Shown here in pieces: positions 47,401 through 59,038 of a DNA stretch of 64,000 nucleotides. The DNA is taken from positions 60,818,408 to 60,882,407 of the forward strand of contig CM037875.1 in the NCBI GenBank assembly GCA_021292105.1, read 5' to 3'. Position 1 is the stretch's first letter. Every line of letters begins with the position of its first letter. A program made the position numbers and the translations under genes. This DNA comes from Anadara kagoshimensis. Lineage: Eukaryota > Mollusca > Bivalvia > Arcoida > Arcidae. The notes under the pieces were generated by a model. It worked only from the letters and a program-made list of their open reading frames with translations, ran no database searches and was not told the DNA's origin.

Positions 47401-49007
47401 TGTATAGGCATGTATATTAGAATGTTGTAAGTACCGCTACAATGATCATTTTGATGTATAGAAAAAGGTCATAGGTTCAAAGGTCAAGGTCACAGAAGCA
47501 AAACAATACCGAAATGGTTCATTATCTTGAAAGCTTTAAACTTTTTGTATAGGCATGTATATTGGAATATTGTTGGTATTGATGCAACGGTCATTTTGAT
47601 GTAAGATTAAGGTCATGGGTTCAAAGGTCAAGGTCACAGATGCAAAAACAATACTGAACCAGTTCATTATCTTGAAAACTATAAACTTTTTGTATAGGCA
47701 TGTATATTAGAATGTTGTAGGTATTGATGCAACGGTCATTTTGATGTATAGAAAAAGGTCATGGGTTCAAAGGTCAAGGTCATGGGGCTAAATAATACTG
47801 AAACGGTTCATTATCTTGAAAACTATAAGCTTTTTGTATAGGCATGTATATCAGAATGTTGTTGGTATTAATACAATGATCATTTTGATGTATAGAAAAA
47901 GGTCATGGGTTGAAAGGTCAAGGTCACAGATGCAAAACAAAATCAAAAACATTAATTAACATGAAAACTTTAAATTTTTTGTATAGGCATGTATATTACA
48001 ATATTGTTGGTATTGATGAAATAATCATTGTGATATATAGATTAAGGTCAGGGGCTCAAAGGTCAAGGTCACAGGTACGAAAAAATACTGTGGTTAATTA
48101 TCTTGAAAACTATTAACATTTCCTATAGGCATATATATTAGAATGTAGATATTAATTCAACTACTATTTTGATGTATAGAGAAAGGTTATGGGTTCAAAG
48201 GTCAAGGTCAAGGATGCAAAATATTGCTGAAATTGTTATATCTTCACTATTTGATCAGATAATGACATGGGGTGTTCAGTTTTGAAATATTCTTGTAATT
48301 ACCTTTAAAATGAGGTCAAGGTCAATTGTGCAGTTTATGACCTAATGTTTTAACTTTCCTGAAAAAAAATTGTTGACCCAATTTTTAGGCAGTGTAAAAA
48401 TAAGATGTTTGTTTCAACCAAATCATTGAAAATTTTCTCCTGAATTGGCCAATTCTGACCCAATACAGCATGAAAAGTCCTTTAGTAACAGTAATTCAAA
48501 AGTTGTGTCTGGCATATCAGCCAAAATTCAAGGTGGCTTCGGTTCCTATACATAGCAAAAACACGAAAGACCAATGCAGATTTGGTTTCCAACCACTTTG
48601 GTTCCAAGTGCAATTGTAAAAAGAAGGGGGAATGCCATTTCACAAGATTTGCATGTTATTTATCAAAAATGTAAATTACCTGCCAGTTGAGCATCACAGG
48701 CCCTATTGGGCCTCTTGTTTAACTTAGAAATTTTTGTATGTATGACCATGTGGTTTGTATTCCATTTAGTAGACAATACAAACATGGATTTAAATGAAAT
48801 TTGTTATACAGTTACACCTTAATCATGGTAATATCTCGTGCAAATTTGAATTACAACTTTTTTGGGTTACGAGTTATGGCCCGAACACGGAGTTGGTAAT
48901 ATATTTTTACATACATATATCCTAGTTGTACTTATACTTCTCAGTAAATAGTACTACTCGATCAATATAACATGGGCGTATAATGCTCCGCTCGGCGGTG
49001 CTCTTGT
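44498..49007 (+). mobile_element. ATACGCCCG-CTCTTG element T, interrupted by element E
   Basis: It starts after a T-run with ATACGCCCGTCATATGACGG, a perfect hairpin. It ends GGGCGTATAATGCTCC, then a CCGCTCGGCGG hairpin and CTCTTGT. The core has units of about 170 bp (GGAGGAGTTATGCCCC, AACTTAGAAATTTTTGTATG). Element E sits in a T-tract of one core unit. T and E have different sequences but the same plan and the same terminal CTCTTG. Confidence 0.75.
45405..48717 (+). mobile_element. AGCTCA-CTCTTG element E, exact limits from the host repeat
   Basis: The core unit of element T reads GCCCCTTTTTTAACTTAG when uninterrupted. Here it is split as GCCCCTTTTT, then AGCTCAACTGG to GGGCCTCTTG, then TTTAACTTAG. 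E is therefore 3313 bp, give or take the shared Ts. The 5' hairpin is AGCTCAACTGGC with GCCAGATGAGCT. The core holds about fifteen 145-bp monomers, and the 3' hairpin is AGGCCCTATTGGGCCT. Confidence 0.9.
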
Positions 49008-49189
49008 GTAGTTTTAAAACATTGAATTAAAAAATTTATTAAATAACAAGTACAATGGGCAAGGCAAGCCTGTGACATATACTGGTTAGGAATAGAAACA
49101 CTTGTATAAACCTGTATCGCGTGAATACGTATTAGCCAGTCAGAACTCAGTTCTGAATGACTTAAATGAATGAAGCTGTCAAATATGCC
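49008..49189. other. Spacer
   Basis: No feature seen before the target duplication of the next LINE. Confidence 0.4.
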
Positions 49190-49213
49190 ATATCAACATA
49201 TCAGAGGGACAAC

Positions 49214-49571
49214 ACCTCACCTCACCTATCCTCTACATCCCTGGTGGGACATAAAGCCATAACTAGTTCCTTCCACTTTCCCCTGTCCTGCGCTATGTGC
49301 TGGGCTTGTCCTAGGCTGTATCCCTGTTCTTGCAGTTCAGATAGGATGGTTCTTCTCCAGGTGGTCCGAGGTCTGCCAGGTTTTCTCTTTTCAGATAGTG
49401 TCCAACGTAGTGCTAATTTAGGAATGCGTTCTTGTGGCATCCTCAGTACATGTCTTAGCCATCTGAATTGTCTTCTTTTCAATCCCATTTCAATAGACTG
49501 GCATTTCCAATTCTTCAACAGATCTTCATTGCGAATCTTTTGTGGCCAAAATATTCCTTGTATTTTCCTAT
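49214..49571 (-). pseudogene. RTE-type LINE, 3'-terminal fragment
   Basis: The minus-strand frame 49581-49222 reads IFWPQKIRNEDLLKNW, then FRWLRHVLRMPQERIP, then RKPGRPRTTWRRTIL and IAQDRGKWKELVMAL. This is the C-terminal tail that follows the reverse-transcriptase domain in RTE/BovB-like LINEs. The RNA-like 3' end is a GTGAGGTGAGGTG tract. The element is flanked by a duplication of about 24 bp, 49190-49213 and 49572-49595 (ATATCAACATATCAG, then GGGACAAC), with one mismatch. Only the last 120 codons inserted. Confidence 0.8.
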
Positions 49572-49789
49572 ATATCAACATATCAGTGGGACAACAGCTA
49601 CCTTTTAATAAATAAAACTCTCAAAACTACTGTGAATATTAAAACTTTAACTATGTAGATAGACAAATAGTATTTTTAAGTATTTACCTTTAATAAAATA
49701 CTGCAAACAAAAAAGCATTTATTTCTTATCAAACTTTTATTGAAAAAGTTTATTAAAATTCAGTTTTGTAATCTTTTTTAGTACTTCTA

Positions 49790-49945
49790 CTAATAAATAT
49801 TTTTGACAAAACTAAATATAAGAATGCTCTTTTAAATGACACCTTGAATTTCTGAATAGCTTAACAATTATTTTAATTGCTAAGATTCCATATTTGCCAT
49901 ATTTAAGTTAAGGAAAATCTTAGTAAAGGAATGATTGTATCTATA
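49790..49945. mobile_element. MITE-4 partial copy
   Basis: ATTTAAGTTAAGGAAAATCT and AAGGAATGATTGTA match the right arm of the family, but the final CCGGG end is missing. Confidence 0.5.
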
Positions 49946-51207
49946 AATGGGTATGTCATAATGAACTACTTTTTGTAATCTTTAGACCCAGTTAAAGGAT
50001 AAAAGTCATAAATAAACACATACTTAATATATGATATATGTTGTCTTTTTTAAATGTAAATTTTTTAAAAATGAATGACTTGAAATCTTAAGTTATGTTT
50101 ATTATGATGTGAATGACATTTATATTGATGATATTGTAGATCTATTTCCTGATCCACCAGGCCGTGCCTGGTACCACAGGTACATCTGCTGTACTTAGGT
50201 ACTGGTATTGTCACGGAATAACAAAAGAAACCATTTTGTTTTTAAACCGAGAACTAATGATAATCATTGGTAGAGATCCTGTTAATAGAGTGTATTTGAT
50301 ATGCTAGATTTACTGCCTGATGTGTTATATATAGTTTGTAAAGAAAACGTGATTTCATAAAATCTATTTTCTAAAAATAGCTAAGTGTTTTGAATATGAA
50401 AAAAATATATTAAAAATGTGGCAGTGAAATTATATATACAGTGTTACCTGTGGGAATGTAACCCCTAATGTATCCAATATTTAACTCAATGTCATCTGGA
50501 ACCTGTCTGAGTTTAATACCTAGTAAATCAAGTTAACTGACTTAATGACAACTGGAACTCTGGTACTAGTGGACAGTGCTGGGCAAGATTCTTACGTTTT
50601 CATACTTCTTTACATTAGACACATCTAAAAATGTAAAGAAATATAGGGGTCCCCTTTTTATTTTTTCAACTGTAATGGAGAAACTATACAAATTTTTGAA
50701 TTTTAACTTCAGCTAAATCTGTAATCACAATTATTTAAAACTCTGGAAAATTTGAATAAGTGTTGAAAAAAACAATGTAGCCTACAATATTTAAAAAAAA
50801 ACTTAATATACTCTACTTATAGTTAAAAATCTATTTTAGAGTGTTTTGTGTGTGTACTTCTTGTTGTTATAGTAAATATACTTTTTATATGTTTTGATGA
50901 ATAAATACAAATTTTGTCTTTATGCTTTACAGTACATCTATATATAACAAAGTGATGGTGAAGACAAAAACTTAACTAATAAAATTCTTATATTTTATAT
51001 ATTTCTACATTGCTTTCACAATTCCAGATTTAGTGTTTCGTTTCCATGGTTATAAAAGAATATAAATATGACTCCTTAAAGTACATAATAACACCTGAGG
51101 AATTATCATAGATATATTTGTATAATCATTTATCATAAATCTATAGATTGTGCTACAGATTGTGTTACAATTGTAATCGAATAGCATTCAATTATATAGC
51201 ATTAATG
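49946..51207. other. Non-coding AT-rich DNA
   Basis: No supported gene. Conserved-looking reading frames are absent. Confidence 0.4.
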
Positions 51208-51851
51208 TTGTATAAGTGACAACTAACACTATCATCATCTCTCTCTTAGTATTCAGGTTTAACTGCTGTCCTGTTATTGGGTTTATATGTAAGTATCAGT
51301 TGTATAAGTGACAACTAACACTATCATCATCTCTCTCTTAGTATTCAGGTTTAACTGCTGTCCTGTTATTTGGTTTATATGTAAGTATCAGTTGTATAAG
51401 TGACAACTAACACTATCATCATCTCTCTCTTAGTATTCAGGTTTAACTGCTGTCCTGTTATTGGGTTTATATGTAAGTATCAGTTGTATAAGTGACAACT
51501 AACACTATCATCATCTCTCTCTTAGTATTCAGGTTTAACTGCTGTCCTGTTATTGGGTTTATATGTAAGTATCAGTTGTATAAGTGACAACTAACACTAT
51601 CATCATCTCTCTCTTAGTATTCAGGTTTAACTGCTGTCCTGTTATTGGGTTTATATGTAAGTATCAGTTGTATAAGTGACAACTAACACTATCATCATCT
51701 CTCTCTTAGTATTCAGGTTTAACTGCTGTCCTGTTATTGGGTTTATATGTAAGTATCAGTTGTATAAGTGACAACTAACACTATCATCATCTCTCTCTTA
51801 GTATTCAGGTTTAACTGCTGTCCTGTTATAGGGTTTATATGTAAGTATCAG
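51208..51851 (+). repeat. Seven 92-bp repeats, each containing a 39-nt exon-like unit
   Basis: Units are almost identical. Each has TCATCTCTCTCTTAG, a pyrimidine tract with an AG acceptor, then 39 bases beginning TATTCAGG and ending TTATAT, then GTAAGTATCAG, a strong donor. The 39-nt pieces are at 51250-51288, 51342-51380, 51434-51472, 51526-51564, 51618-51656, 51710-51748 and 51802-51840. In frame they read YSGLTAVLLLGLY. The second copy has one substitution and the last has a stop. Confidence 0.9.
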
Positions 51852-51886
51852 TATTCCTCCCAGCTAGGCACATCATATAAATTTTT

Positions 51887-53566
51887 AGTTCACCTGCACC
51901 AAAGGTCCATGTGAGCTATTGCCATCACTTGGACTCCGTTGTCGTCTTCCTCTGTCGTCGTCTGTGGTCTGTTAACAATTTTTCAAAAATCTTCTCCTCC
52001 GCAACTACGAAGCTAAATTTGATGAAACTTGATGAATATCATGCCAGGGTAACAGGCTTGCAAAATTGTGTTCGGGGTTTAGCCATGCCCAACAAGATGG
52101 CCACCATTACTAAAAATAGCCAAAAGACAAAAAAATTCTTTTTCTCTGAAACCAAAAGGTGCAGGCAAATTTTGATTGGATATTTGGATTCAGGATACCT
52201 GGGAACATTAAAATTGTGATTTTCATGAAAATTGGGCGAAAAATAGATTACATTTTTTTGCGTAAAACTATGTAATTTTTAAAATGAAACATTTATTGTT
52301 ATAACTCAATAACAGCTGAAGATAACTGTAAGGAGTTTTCATTGTTGAACTTCTTTTTTTTTCTTCCAATAGATGTCAAGGTCAAAGGTCAAGGTCATGT
52401 CCCAGTTTTTAACCTTTGATAAAAATAGTATTAATAAACATTTGAGGTGTTTATGGCATGGGATTTTCAGTTAATGTAGGTATTGACATGCTGATGATTT
52501 TGATCAAGGTCATGGGTTTAAAGGTCAAGGTCACAGATGCACAAATATACCAAAATAGTTAATTATCAGCAAAACTATTAACTTTTTGTAAGGACATGCA
52601 AATTAGAATATTGTAGGTAATGGCACAATGGTCATTTTGATATATGAATAAAGTCATGGGTTCAAAGGTCAAGGTCTTAGATGGGAACGAGTACTGAAAT
52701 GGTTATTTATCTCAAAAACTATATACTTTTTGTATAGGTATATATATTAGAATATTGTAGGTATTTTCCTAACAGTCATTTTGATATTTAAATGAAAATC
52801 ATGGGTTCAAAGGTCAAGGTCATAGATGCAAACAAGTACTGAAATGGTTCATCATCTCAAAAACTTTAAACATTTTCTATAGGCATGTATATAGAAAATT
52901 GCAGGTATTGGCCTAACGATCATTTTGATATATGAACGAAGGTTATAGGTTCAAAGGTCAAGGTCACAGATGCAAACTAATACTGAAATAGTTCATTATC
53001 TCAAAAACTATAAACTTTTTGTATAGGCATATATTTGAAATATTAAGTATTGGCCTATCGGTCATTTTGATATATGAATGAAGGTTCAAAGGTCAAGGTC
53101 ATAGATGCAAACAAATACTAAAATGGTTCATTATCTGAAAAACTAAATTTTTTGTATAGGCATGTATATTAGAATATTGTAGGCATTTGATCATTTTGAT
53201 ATATGAATGAAGGTCATAGGTTCAAGGGTTAAGGTCATAGATGCAAACAAATACTGAAATGGTTATCTAAAAAACTATAATTTTTTTGTATAGACATGTA
53301 TGTTAGAATATTGTAGGTATTGGCCTAATGTTCAATTTGATATATAGATTATTTAGCTGTTTAAAAATAATATATTGTAGCTAGACTTTAGATATGTTAT
53401 ATGTAGCATTCTTAGGACAAGCTATAATAAATTTGCAAAAATCCTTGCATATAATTGGCTCTTACTGCTGAAAATTTGAACTTCTCTTAATTATTGTCAT
53501 TGATCATTGAGCTTCTGCATGAGATATGTACTCAGCCTCAGGTGAGCGTTAAGGCCCACATTGTTA
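51887..53566 (+). mobile_element. AGCTCA-CTCTTG element F, diverged
   Basis: Starts AGTTCACCTGCACC with GGTCCATGTGAGCT. The core holds about six diverged 145-bp monomers with TTCAAAGGTCAAGGTCA. The 3' end keeps CAGGTGAGCGTTAAGGCCCA but lacks the GGGCCTC arm before TTGTT, so the terminal hairpin has been lost by a small deletion. Confidence 0.7.
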
Positions 53567-53764
53567 ATGTCATTAAGAGTTGTTGCCTAAAAATGCTTGA
53601 AAAACATAACGTTGTAATTATTTATGAATTTTTTTATATGATGGATTTAAATATACATTTAAGGTCTTCCACTGCAAGAGCTCCACCCTTATTTTATGGC
53701 CTGCTTTCAATCCAGTTGTGGGAAATCACTTGGGTAAAATAGAAATCATACCCTGGGTTAACTA
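53567..53764. other. Spacer
   Basis: No feature seen. Confidence 0.4.
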
Positions 53765-53935
53765 TCTGGTAGACTGGGTTACATAGATAGCCAGTTAATA
53801 GAGCATCATGCTCTGTCTCTAAAGTAGCTCGCATCTTTTGGAAAGGTCCCCATGGTTTGAGCCCCTGTTTGGCCACTGCATTCTTTCCTTTTCTGTCATC
53901 CAACTCTTGAAAGTAACCTGAACCAACAGGTTGGT
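53765..53935 (+). mobile_element. tRNA-derived SINE
   Basis: ATAGCCAGTTAATAGAGCAT resembles an A-box region, and CATGGTTTGAGCCCC resembles a B-box. The spacing is longer than in a functional tRNA. Confidence 0.5.
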
Positions 53936-56064
53936 TCAAGGGTGGATTGTTTTTTAGTTTTGATTCAAGGTAGTGTAAATGAAAATGAAAGGCTTTTATA
54001 CCTGGTCTTCAATCTCACTAGGAATTTTATGCTGTCTATAATTTTTTGACTGAAGATATGTAATTCAGTGTAAAAAAGTTGACAGTGAGTTGGTAGCAGA
54101 GAGATCAGTCTCCCAGTGAAAACACAAGGTATTCTGAGCAGGTATATGAAAAATTGTAAAGATTAATATTTTTTGTCTTTTTAATGTAAAAAAGACATAG
54201 TTATCCAGGTTGAAGTAAAGTGTAAAAACTACATAATCATGTAAAACCTGCAGAGATAAGTTTACTTGACCAATTGACCCTTTCCTGACCAATTAACCCC
54301 TCAACACGTGGACTTGAGATAGATTTAGTTATATATAATTCACTAATTGGTCTACCTTTTGTGTACTGATGTGATCTGTCTGTCTGGCCACTGAAATAAC
54401 AACTAGTATGAGGTCATTTAACAGATATACTTCTTCTCAAGGCTCTCTTATCTCAATCACTGCAGAGGATCTGTGACAACAATTCTGGAAATCAATTACT
54501 GAAAGATTAGGTGTGCTTCTAAATTTTGAATAATCTAGTACCTCAGACAAACAAAATTATAGCATTCTGATAGGGGTGTCTAGGGTTTACGTGCTGTCAT
54601 ATTTTCATGGATTTACTGGACTTTTTATCCAATACTTGCATGTTGTTTCTATAACATACTTATCAGACACCTTGTACAACTTTTGGAGTAAGATTCCTTG
54701 GTTAAATGTTATACGTTAACACTAATAGATGTCATTGTACATAATGTTTAATTATGTATAAGGATGTAATATTTTCTGTGTGTCGTTTAATTAAGTTTGT
54801 CCCTATACATTGTTAATTAAACATGTGTAGTTAAATATTTATAATTTAAGAGGAAATACATTATCAATAAATCCTAATAAAGTTTCACCTGATCAATAAC
54901 AACTGTTTAAGATTCTGCAGTAGGCTTTTAAAAATATTTACATTTGTGATGTTTAAATGTATTAAACTCTGCAATTAAAGGAGTATAATTGCCATTGTTA
55001 ATGTGTAGTCACTCATCTCTTGCTTCTACCTTTGCATGTGATGTCATTGATTGGTTGTTACAGCGATTGGAAATGCATGTCATACACAACAGTTATTAAA
55101 AGTTTTAAGTTATTTCAGGATTTAAAAATTTAAAATAAGATTTAAAAAATGAGAAATATAAATATAACCATTGAACTTTCTTAATTTTCGGAATAAATGA
55201 AGTATCTGTTAAACTGCCAATCTATATTTAGAAGTTCCACACAAACAGTATCAAGTTATACCAGTGTACCATTTTTGCTCTTGAAAATTTAAAATGATGT
55301 TTCATTCCTATCCAATTTTATAACATGCTGTAGATCATTAGATGGTGTAAAAAAAATTTACATATATTATAAATTTTGAATTTTTGGGAATTTACATTGA
55401 TTTCACCTTTTCATTTGTAAATCCTTTAGGTCTACAGGATCATGAAAAATCAAGAGACTTTAAATCATATATATAGAGGATCTTAGACGAGTGGGGGTTT
55501 AATATGAAATTCATTAAACAAGTTTAATACATGTAATTAAATATGCCACGAGCCTTGGTGAGTCTAAGATTCTATATATCACATAACTCAAAATACTGAG
55601 GCATAATGACATGTACATATTATTTGATGCCATATAGAAACAGACGATTTCTATCTAGGTCAGACAAATCACCTCCAAATTAACTGTGCAAGTATAGTTC
55701 TATTTGGTTATAGTAAAAGTAAATTAATCACCTAGAAAAAAAGACATAATCAGTGTGTAAGTTTAAATCATAATAATTTTCCGAATGCATCAAAAAAATT
55801 TTTCAAAGAATCAGAAAGTCTTCAAAAGTCTAAAAATAAACAACAGACTGACACAGTTTTCATATGACGTTATTAGGCACGACCACTACGTAAATCAGAA
55901 GCGTGATAATTGATTATGTCACAATCAAGTGATATTACATGGGTACCTGTGTAATACGAAAAATATTACACCATTTTATTCCATCAATAAACAGGAGGGT
56001 TATGTGATATATGTATATATGTAACTTTATATCATTGGTATCCGAGTCATGTATGTAAATCTAA
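53936..56064. other. Non-coding AT-rich DNA
   Basis: No gene, long repeat or inverted repeat seen. Confidence 0.4.
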
Positions 56065-57136
56065 AACAAACATACCAATCCATGTCCAAACCACAATCCA
56101 AAAGACACACCAATCCATGTCCAAACCACAATCCAAAAGACACACCAATCCATGTCCAAACCACAATCCAAAAAACATACCAATCCATGTCCAAACCACA
56201 TTCAAAAAAATATACCAATCTATGTCTAAACCACAATCCAAAAGACACACCAATCCATGTCCAAACCACATTCAAAAAAATATACCAATCTATGTCTAAA
56301 CCACAATCCAACAAAAACAAACATACCAACCTATGTCCAAACCACAATCCAACAGCAAAGTGAAAACAAAAGACACACCAATCCATGTCCAAACCACAAT
56401 CCAAAAGACACACCAATCCATGTCCAAACCACATTCAAAAAAATATACCAATCTATGTCTAAACCACAATCCAACAGCAAAGTAAAAACAAACATACCAA
56501 CCTATGTCCAAACCACAATCCAACAGCAAAGTGAAAACAAACATACCAACCCATGTCCAAACCACAATCCAACAGCAAAGTAAAAACAATCATTCCAATC
56601 CATGTCCAAACCACAATCCAACAGCAAAGTTAAACCAAACATACCAATCCATGTCCAAACTGCAATCCCAAAGCAAAGTGAAAACAAACATACTAATCCA
56701 TATCCAAATCACAATACAAAAGCAAAGTAAAAACAAACATACCAATCCATGTCCAAACTGCAATCCAACAGCAAAGTAAAATATTTAATCTGACAAATCA
56801 AGTTAAATGTTCAAACTTCCACCAGGGTGAGATTGGTTGCTCCAGAAGCATCGGGACTTCCTGTTTAGCTAGCTACAATTGTTTTTTGTAAAATTAAAAT
56901 TGAGAATGAGAAGAATAAGGAACCTCAAATATATCCAAGGTTATTTTGGATACAGAGACATACTTACCAACAATATTGTGATAACATTCACATCACTTTT
57001 TGAGGGTCTTGTTAAGCCTAAGCAAGCAATATCCCCGAGTCAACAATTTATTTGTAAGCAGCTTGCATTGTTGTATAAAGTTTCTGTAGTGAGAACAAGC
57101 TCTACCATAGTGTATTATATGTGAAACAAATACACC
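56065..57136 (-). mobile_element. PLE-like 3' fragment with expanded tail (copy P4)
   Basis: The minus strand has the same order as P1-P3: CACACTTAATACGC-like sequence near 57120, AAGCAGCTTGC-type sequence (57055), GTAGCTAGCTAAACAGGAAG (56860) and a TTTGGACATGGATTGG tail. Frames are broken. The tail motif, single in P3, is tandemly amplified from 56790 to 56075. Confidence 0.6.
56075..56790. repeat. 35-bp and longer minisatellite in the P4 tail
   Basis: Units contain CAATCCATGTCCAAACCACA. The simplest period is 35 bp (for example 56111 to 56146). Longer units add AACAGCAAAGTGAAAACAAA. The array keeps several frames open on both strands, but nothing suggests a protein. Confidence 0.85.
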
Positions 57137-57138
57137 AA

Positions 57139-58311
57139 GTTTTTAATGAAACTTTGTCAGAAGTATATATGGGCCGGTGCAATTCAGATTTGTTCGTGGC
57201 GTTGCTATGGCTACCATAACTAGGTCAAGGTGTCAAGGTGACCTAGGGGTGCAAAAATCTTAAAAAATCTTCTTCTCCAAAAGTACTGATTGGAGAAAAA
57301 ATCTGATGTGATATTTGGCTTCTCTAGGGTCTTAAGCCTATAGTTTGTTCATTTTGTGAAATTCGGGTAAAAAATAGGTTGCGCGTTTTTGCGTTTAATT
57401 TTGAAAAAATCGTAAAATAGCTTCAAATTGTTATAACTTGACTATTTGACCAGATTATGACATGGGGTTTTCAGTTTTTACATCTTCTTGTTAGTATCTT
57501 ACAAATGAGGTCAAGGTCAATTGTCAAGGTCGTGACCTAATTTTTTTACCTCTGATTATAATTATCTCGAAAAATACTTTTTGTATAGGCATGTATATTA
57601 GAATGTTGTAGGTATCGATACAACGATCATTTTGATGTATAGAAAAAGGTCATGGGTTCAAAGTCAAGGTCACAGATGTGAAACAATACCGAAATGTTAA
57701 TTATCTCGAAAACTATAAACTTTTTGTATAGGCATGTATATTAGAATGTTGTAGGTATTGATACAACAATCAGTTTTGATGTATAGAAAAAGGTTATTGG
57801 TTTAAAGGTCAAGGTCACATATGCGAAACAATACCGAAATGTTTTATTATCTCGAAAACTATAAACTTTTTTGTATAGGGATGTATATTAGAATGTTGTA
57901 GGTATTGATACAACAATCAGTTTGATGTATAGAAAAAGTTTATTGGTTTAGGCAAGGTCACATATGCGAAACAATACCGAAATGTTTTATATCTCGAAAA
58001 CTATAATCTTTTTATATAGGCATGTATATTAAAATGTTGTAGGTATTGATACAACGATCATTTTGATGTATAGAAAAGGTCATGGGTTCAAAGGTCAAGG
58101 TCACAGATGTAAAACAATACTGAAATGGTTAATTATCTTGAAAACTATTAACTTTTTGTATAGGCATGGATATTAGAATGTTGTAGGTATTGATACAATG
58201 GTTATCATGATGTAAAGAAAAAAGTCATTGGGGTTTGTATTTATGTTTTCTTTAAATCTATCAGCTAGCCATTAGTTATCAGGTGAGCGTATCAGGCCCA
58301 TGGGCCTCTTG
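57139..58311 (+). mobile_element. AGCTCA-CTCTTG element G, 5'-truncated
   Basis: Begins inside the conserved block at TTTTTAATGAAACTTTGTCA (compare 36750 in C) and continues through about five core monomers to AGGCCCATGGGCCTCTTG. The ERE-like site is altered by an internal duplication, AGGTCAAGGTGTCAAGGTG (57232). The 5' hairpin is absent. It abuts P4. Confidence 0.8.
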
Positions 58312-58353
58312 GTATAGTATTAATCATGTTTGTATTTATATGTAATATTACAG

Positions 58354-58467
58354 ATAAAGAACAAATTGAATTAATTGGATAAAAGTGTTCCAAAATGGTG
58401 GGGCAACATTATTTTGGTGTTGCTGTGATGTTAATGATTGCTGTTGCAACAACAAAGCTCAGGAATG
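58354..58467 (+). CDS. Putative signal-peptide exon of a CD109/A2M/TEP-type gene
   Basis: An acceptor-like TTACAG at 58348-58353 precedes a short leader. An ATG at 58395 opens MVGQHYFGVAVMLMIAVATT and KLRN, a good secretory signal peptide. The donor AATG|GTAATA ends the exon at 58467 in phase 1. The next recognised exon (63770) needs phase 2, so either another small exon, a different splice site or an indel lies between, or this exon belongs to a different transcript. If correct, it targets the protein to secretion or the cell surface. Support rests on the signal peptide, splice sites and position only. Confidence 0.45.
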
Positions 58468-58481
58468 GTAATATCTCTGTT

Positions 58482-58490
<9 letters not shown>

Positions 58491-58519
<29 letters not shown>
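58491..58519. repeat. (CT)n microsatellite
   Basis: A run of CT dinucleotides starts just after the predicted 5' splice site of the signal-peptide exon. Confidence 0.85.
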
Positions 58520-58521
<2 letters not shown>

Positions 58522-58759
58522 CACATGGAATTTACATGCCCCAGTGATCTAAGACCATTCCAGAACAAACTGACAATGCCTTAACATTAGTTAAATAATT
58601 TTCACTTGGACACAAAAGTTTTTTTTTCCTTTGCCTGTCCAGAGTGGAAGAGGCTACATATTATGATAGTAGGTCATTAAGTATATTCTGAAATATCAAT
58701 GTATATCCATAGACTCTAAAATGGAATTCATATCAGTAATATGTACTTAGCAACAGTCA

Positions 58760-58854
58760 GGCCCCGGTTTCACAATCATTCCTTAGCTAAGATTTTCCTT
58801 AACTTAAATTTAGCAAAATTTCAAATCTTCATAATTTTTAGCTCACCTGAGCCA

Positions 58855-58886
<32 letters not shown>

Positions 58887-58912
58887 GTCCGTTGTCTGTC
58901 GTCGTCGTCGTC

Positions 58913-58951
<39 letters not shown>

Positions 58952-58999
58952 ACGAACCACTGGGCAGATTTCAACCAAATTTGGCACAAAGCACCACTA

Positions 59000-59038
<39 letters not shown>

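Noticed and set aside
49166..49615. 149-codon plus-strand frame
   Set aside because: Antisense shadow of the LINE C-terminal fragment on the minus strand.
56027..56779. Overlapping frames rich in Trp/Gly/Leu or Lys/Pro/Asn
   Set aside because: Translation of the 35-bp minisatellite in the P4 tail.
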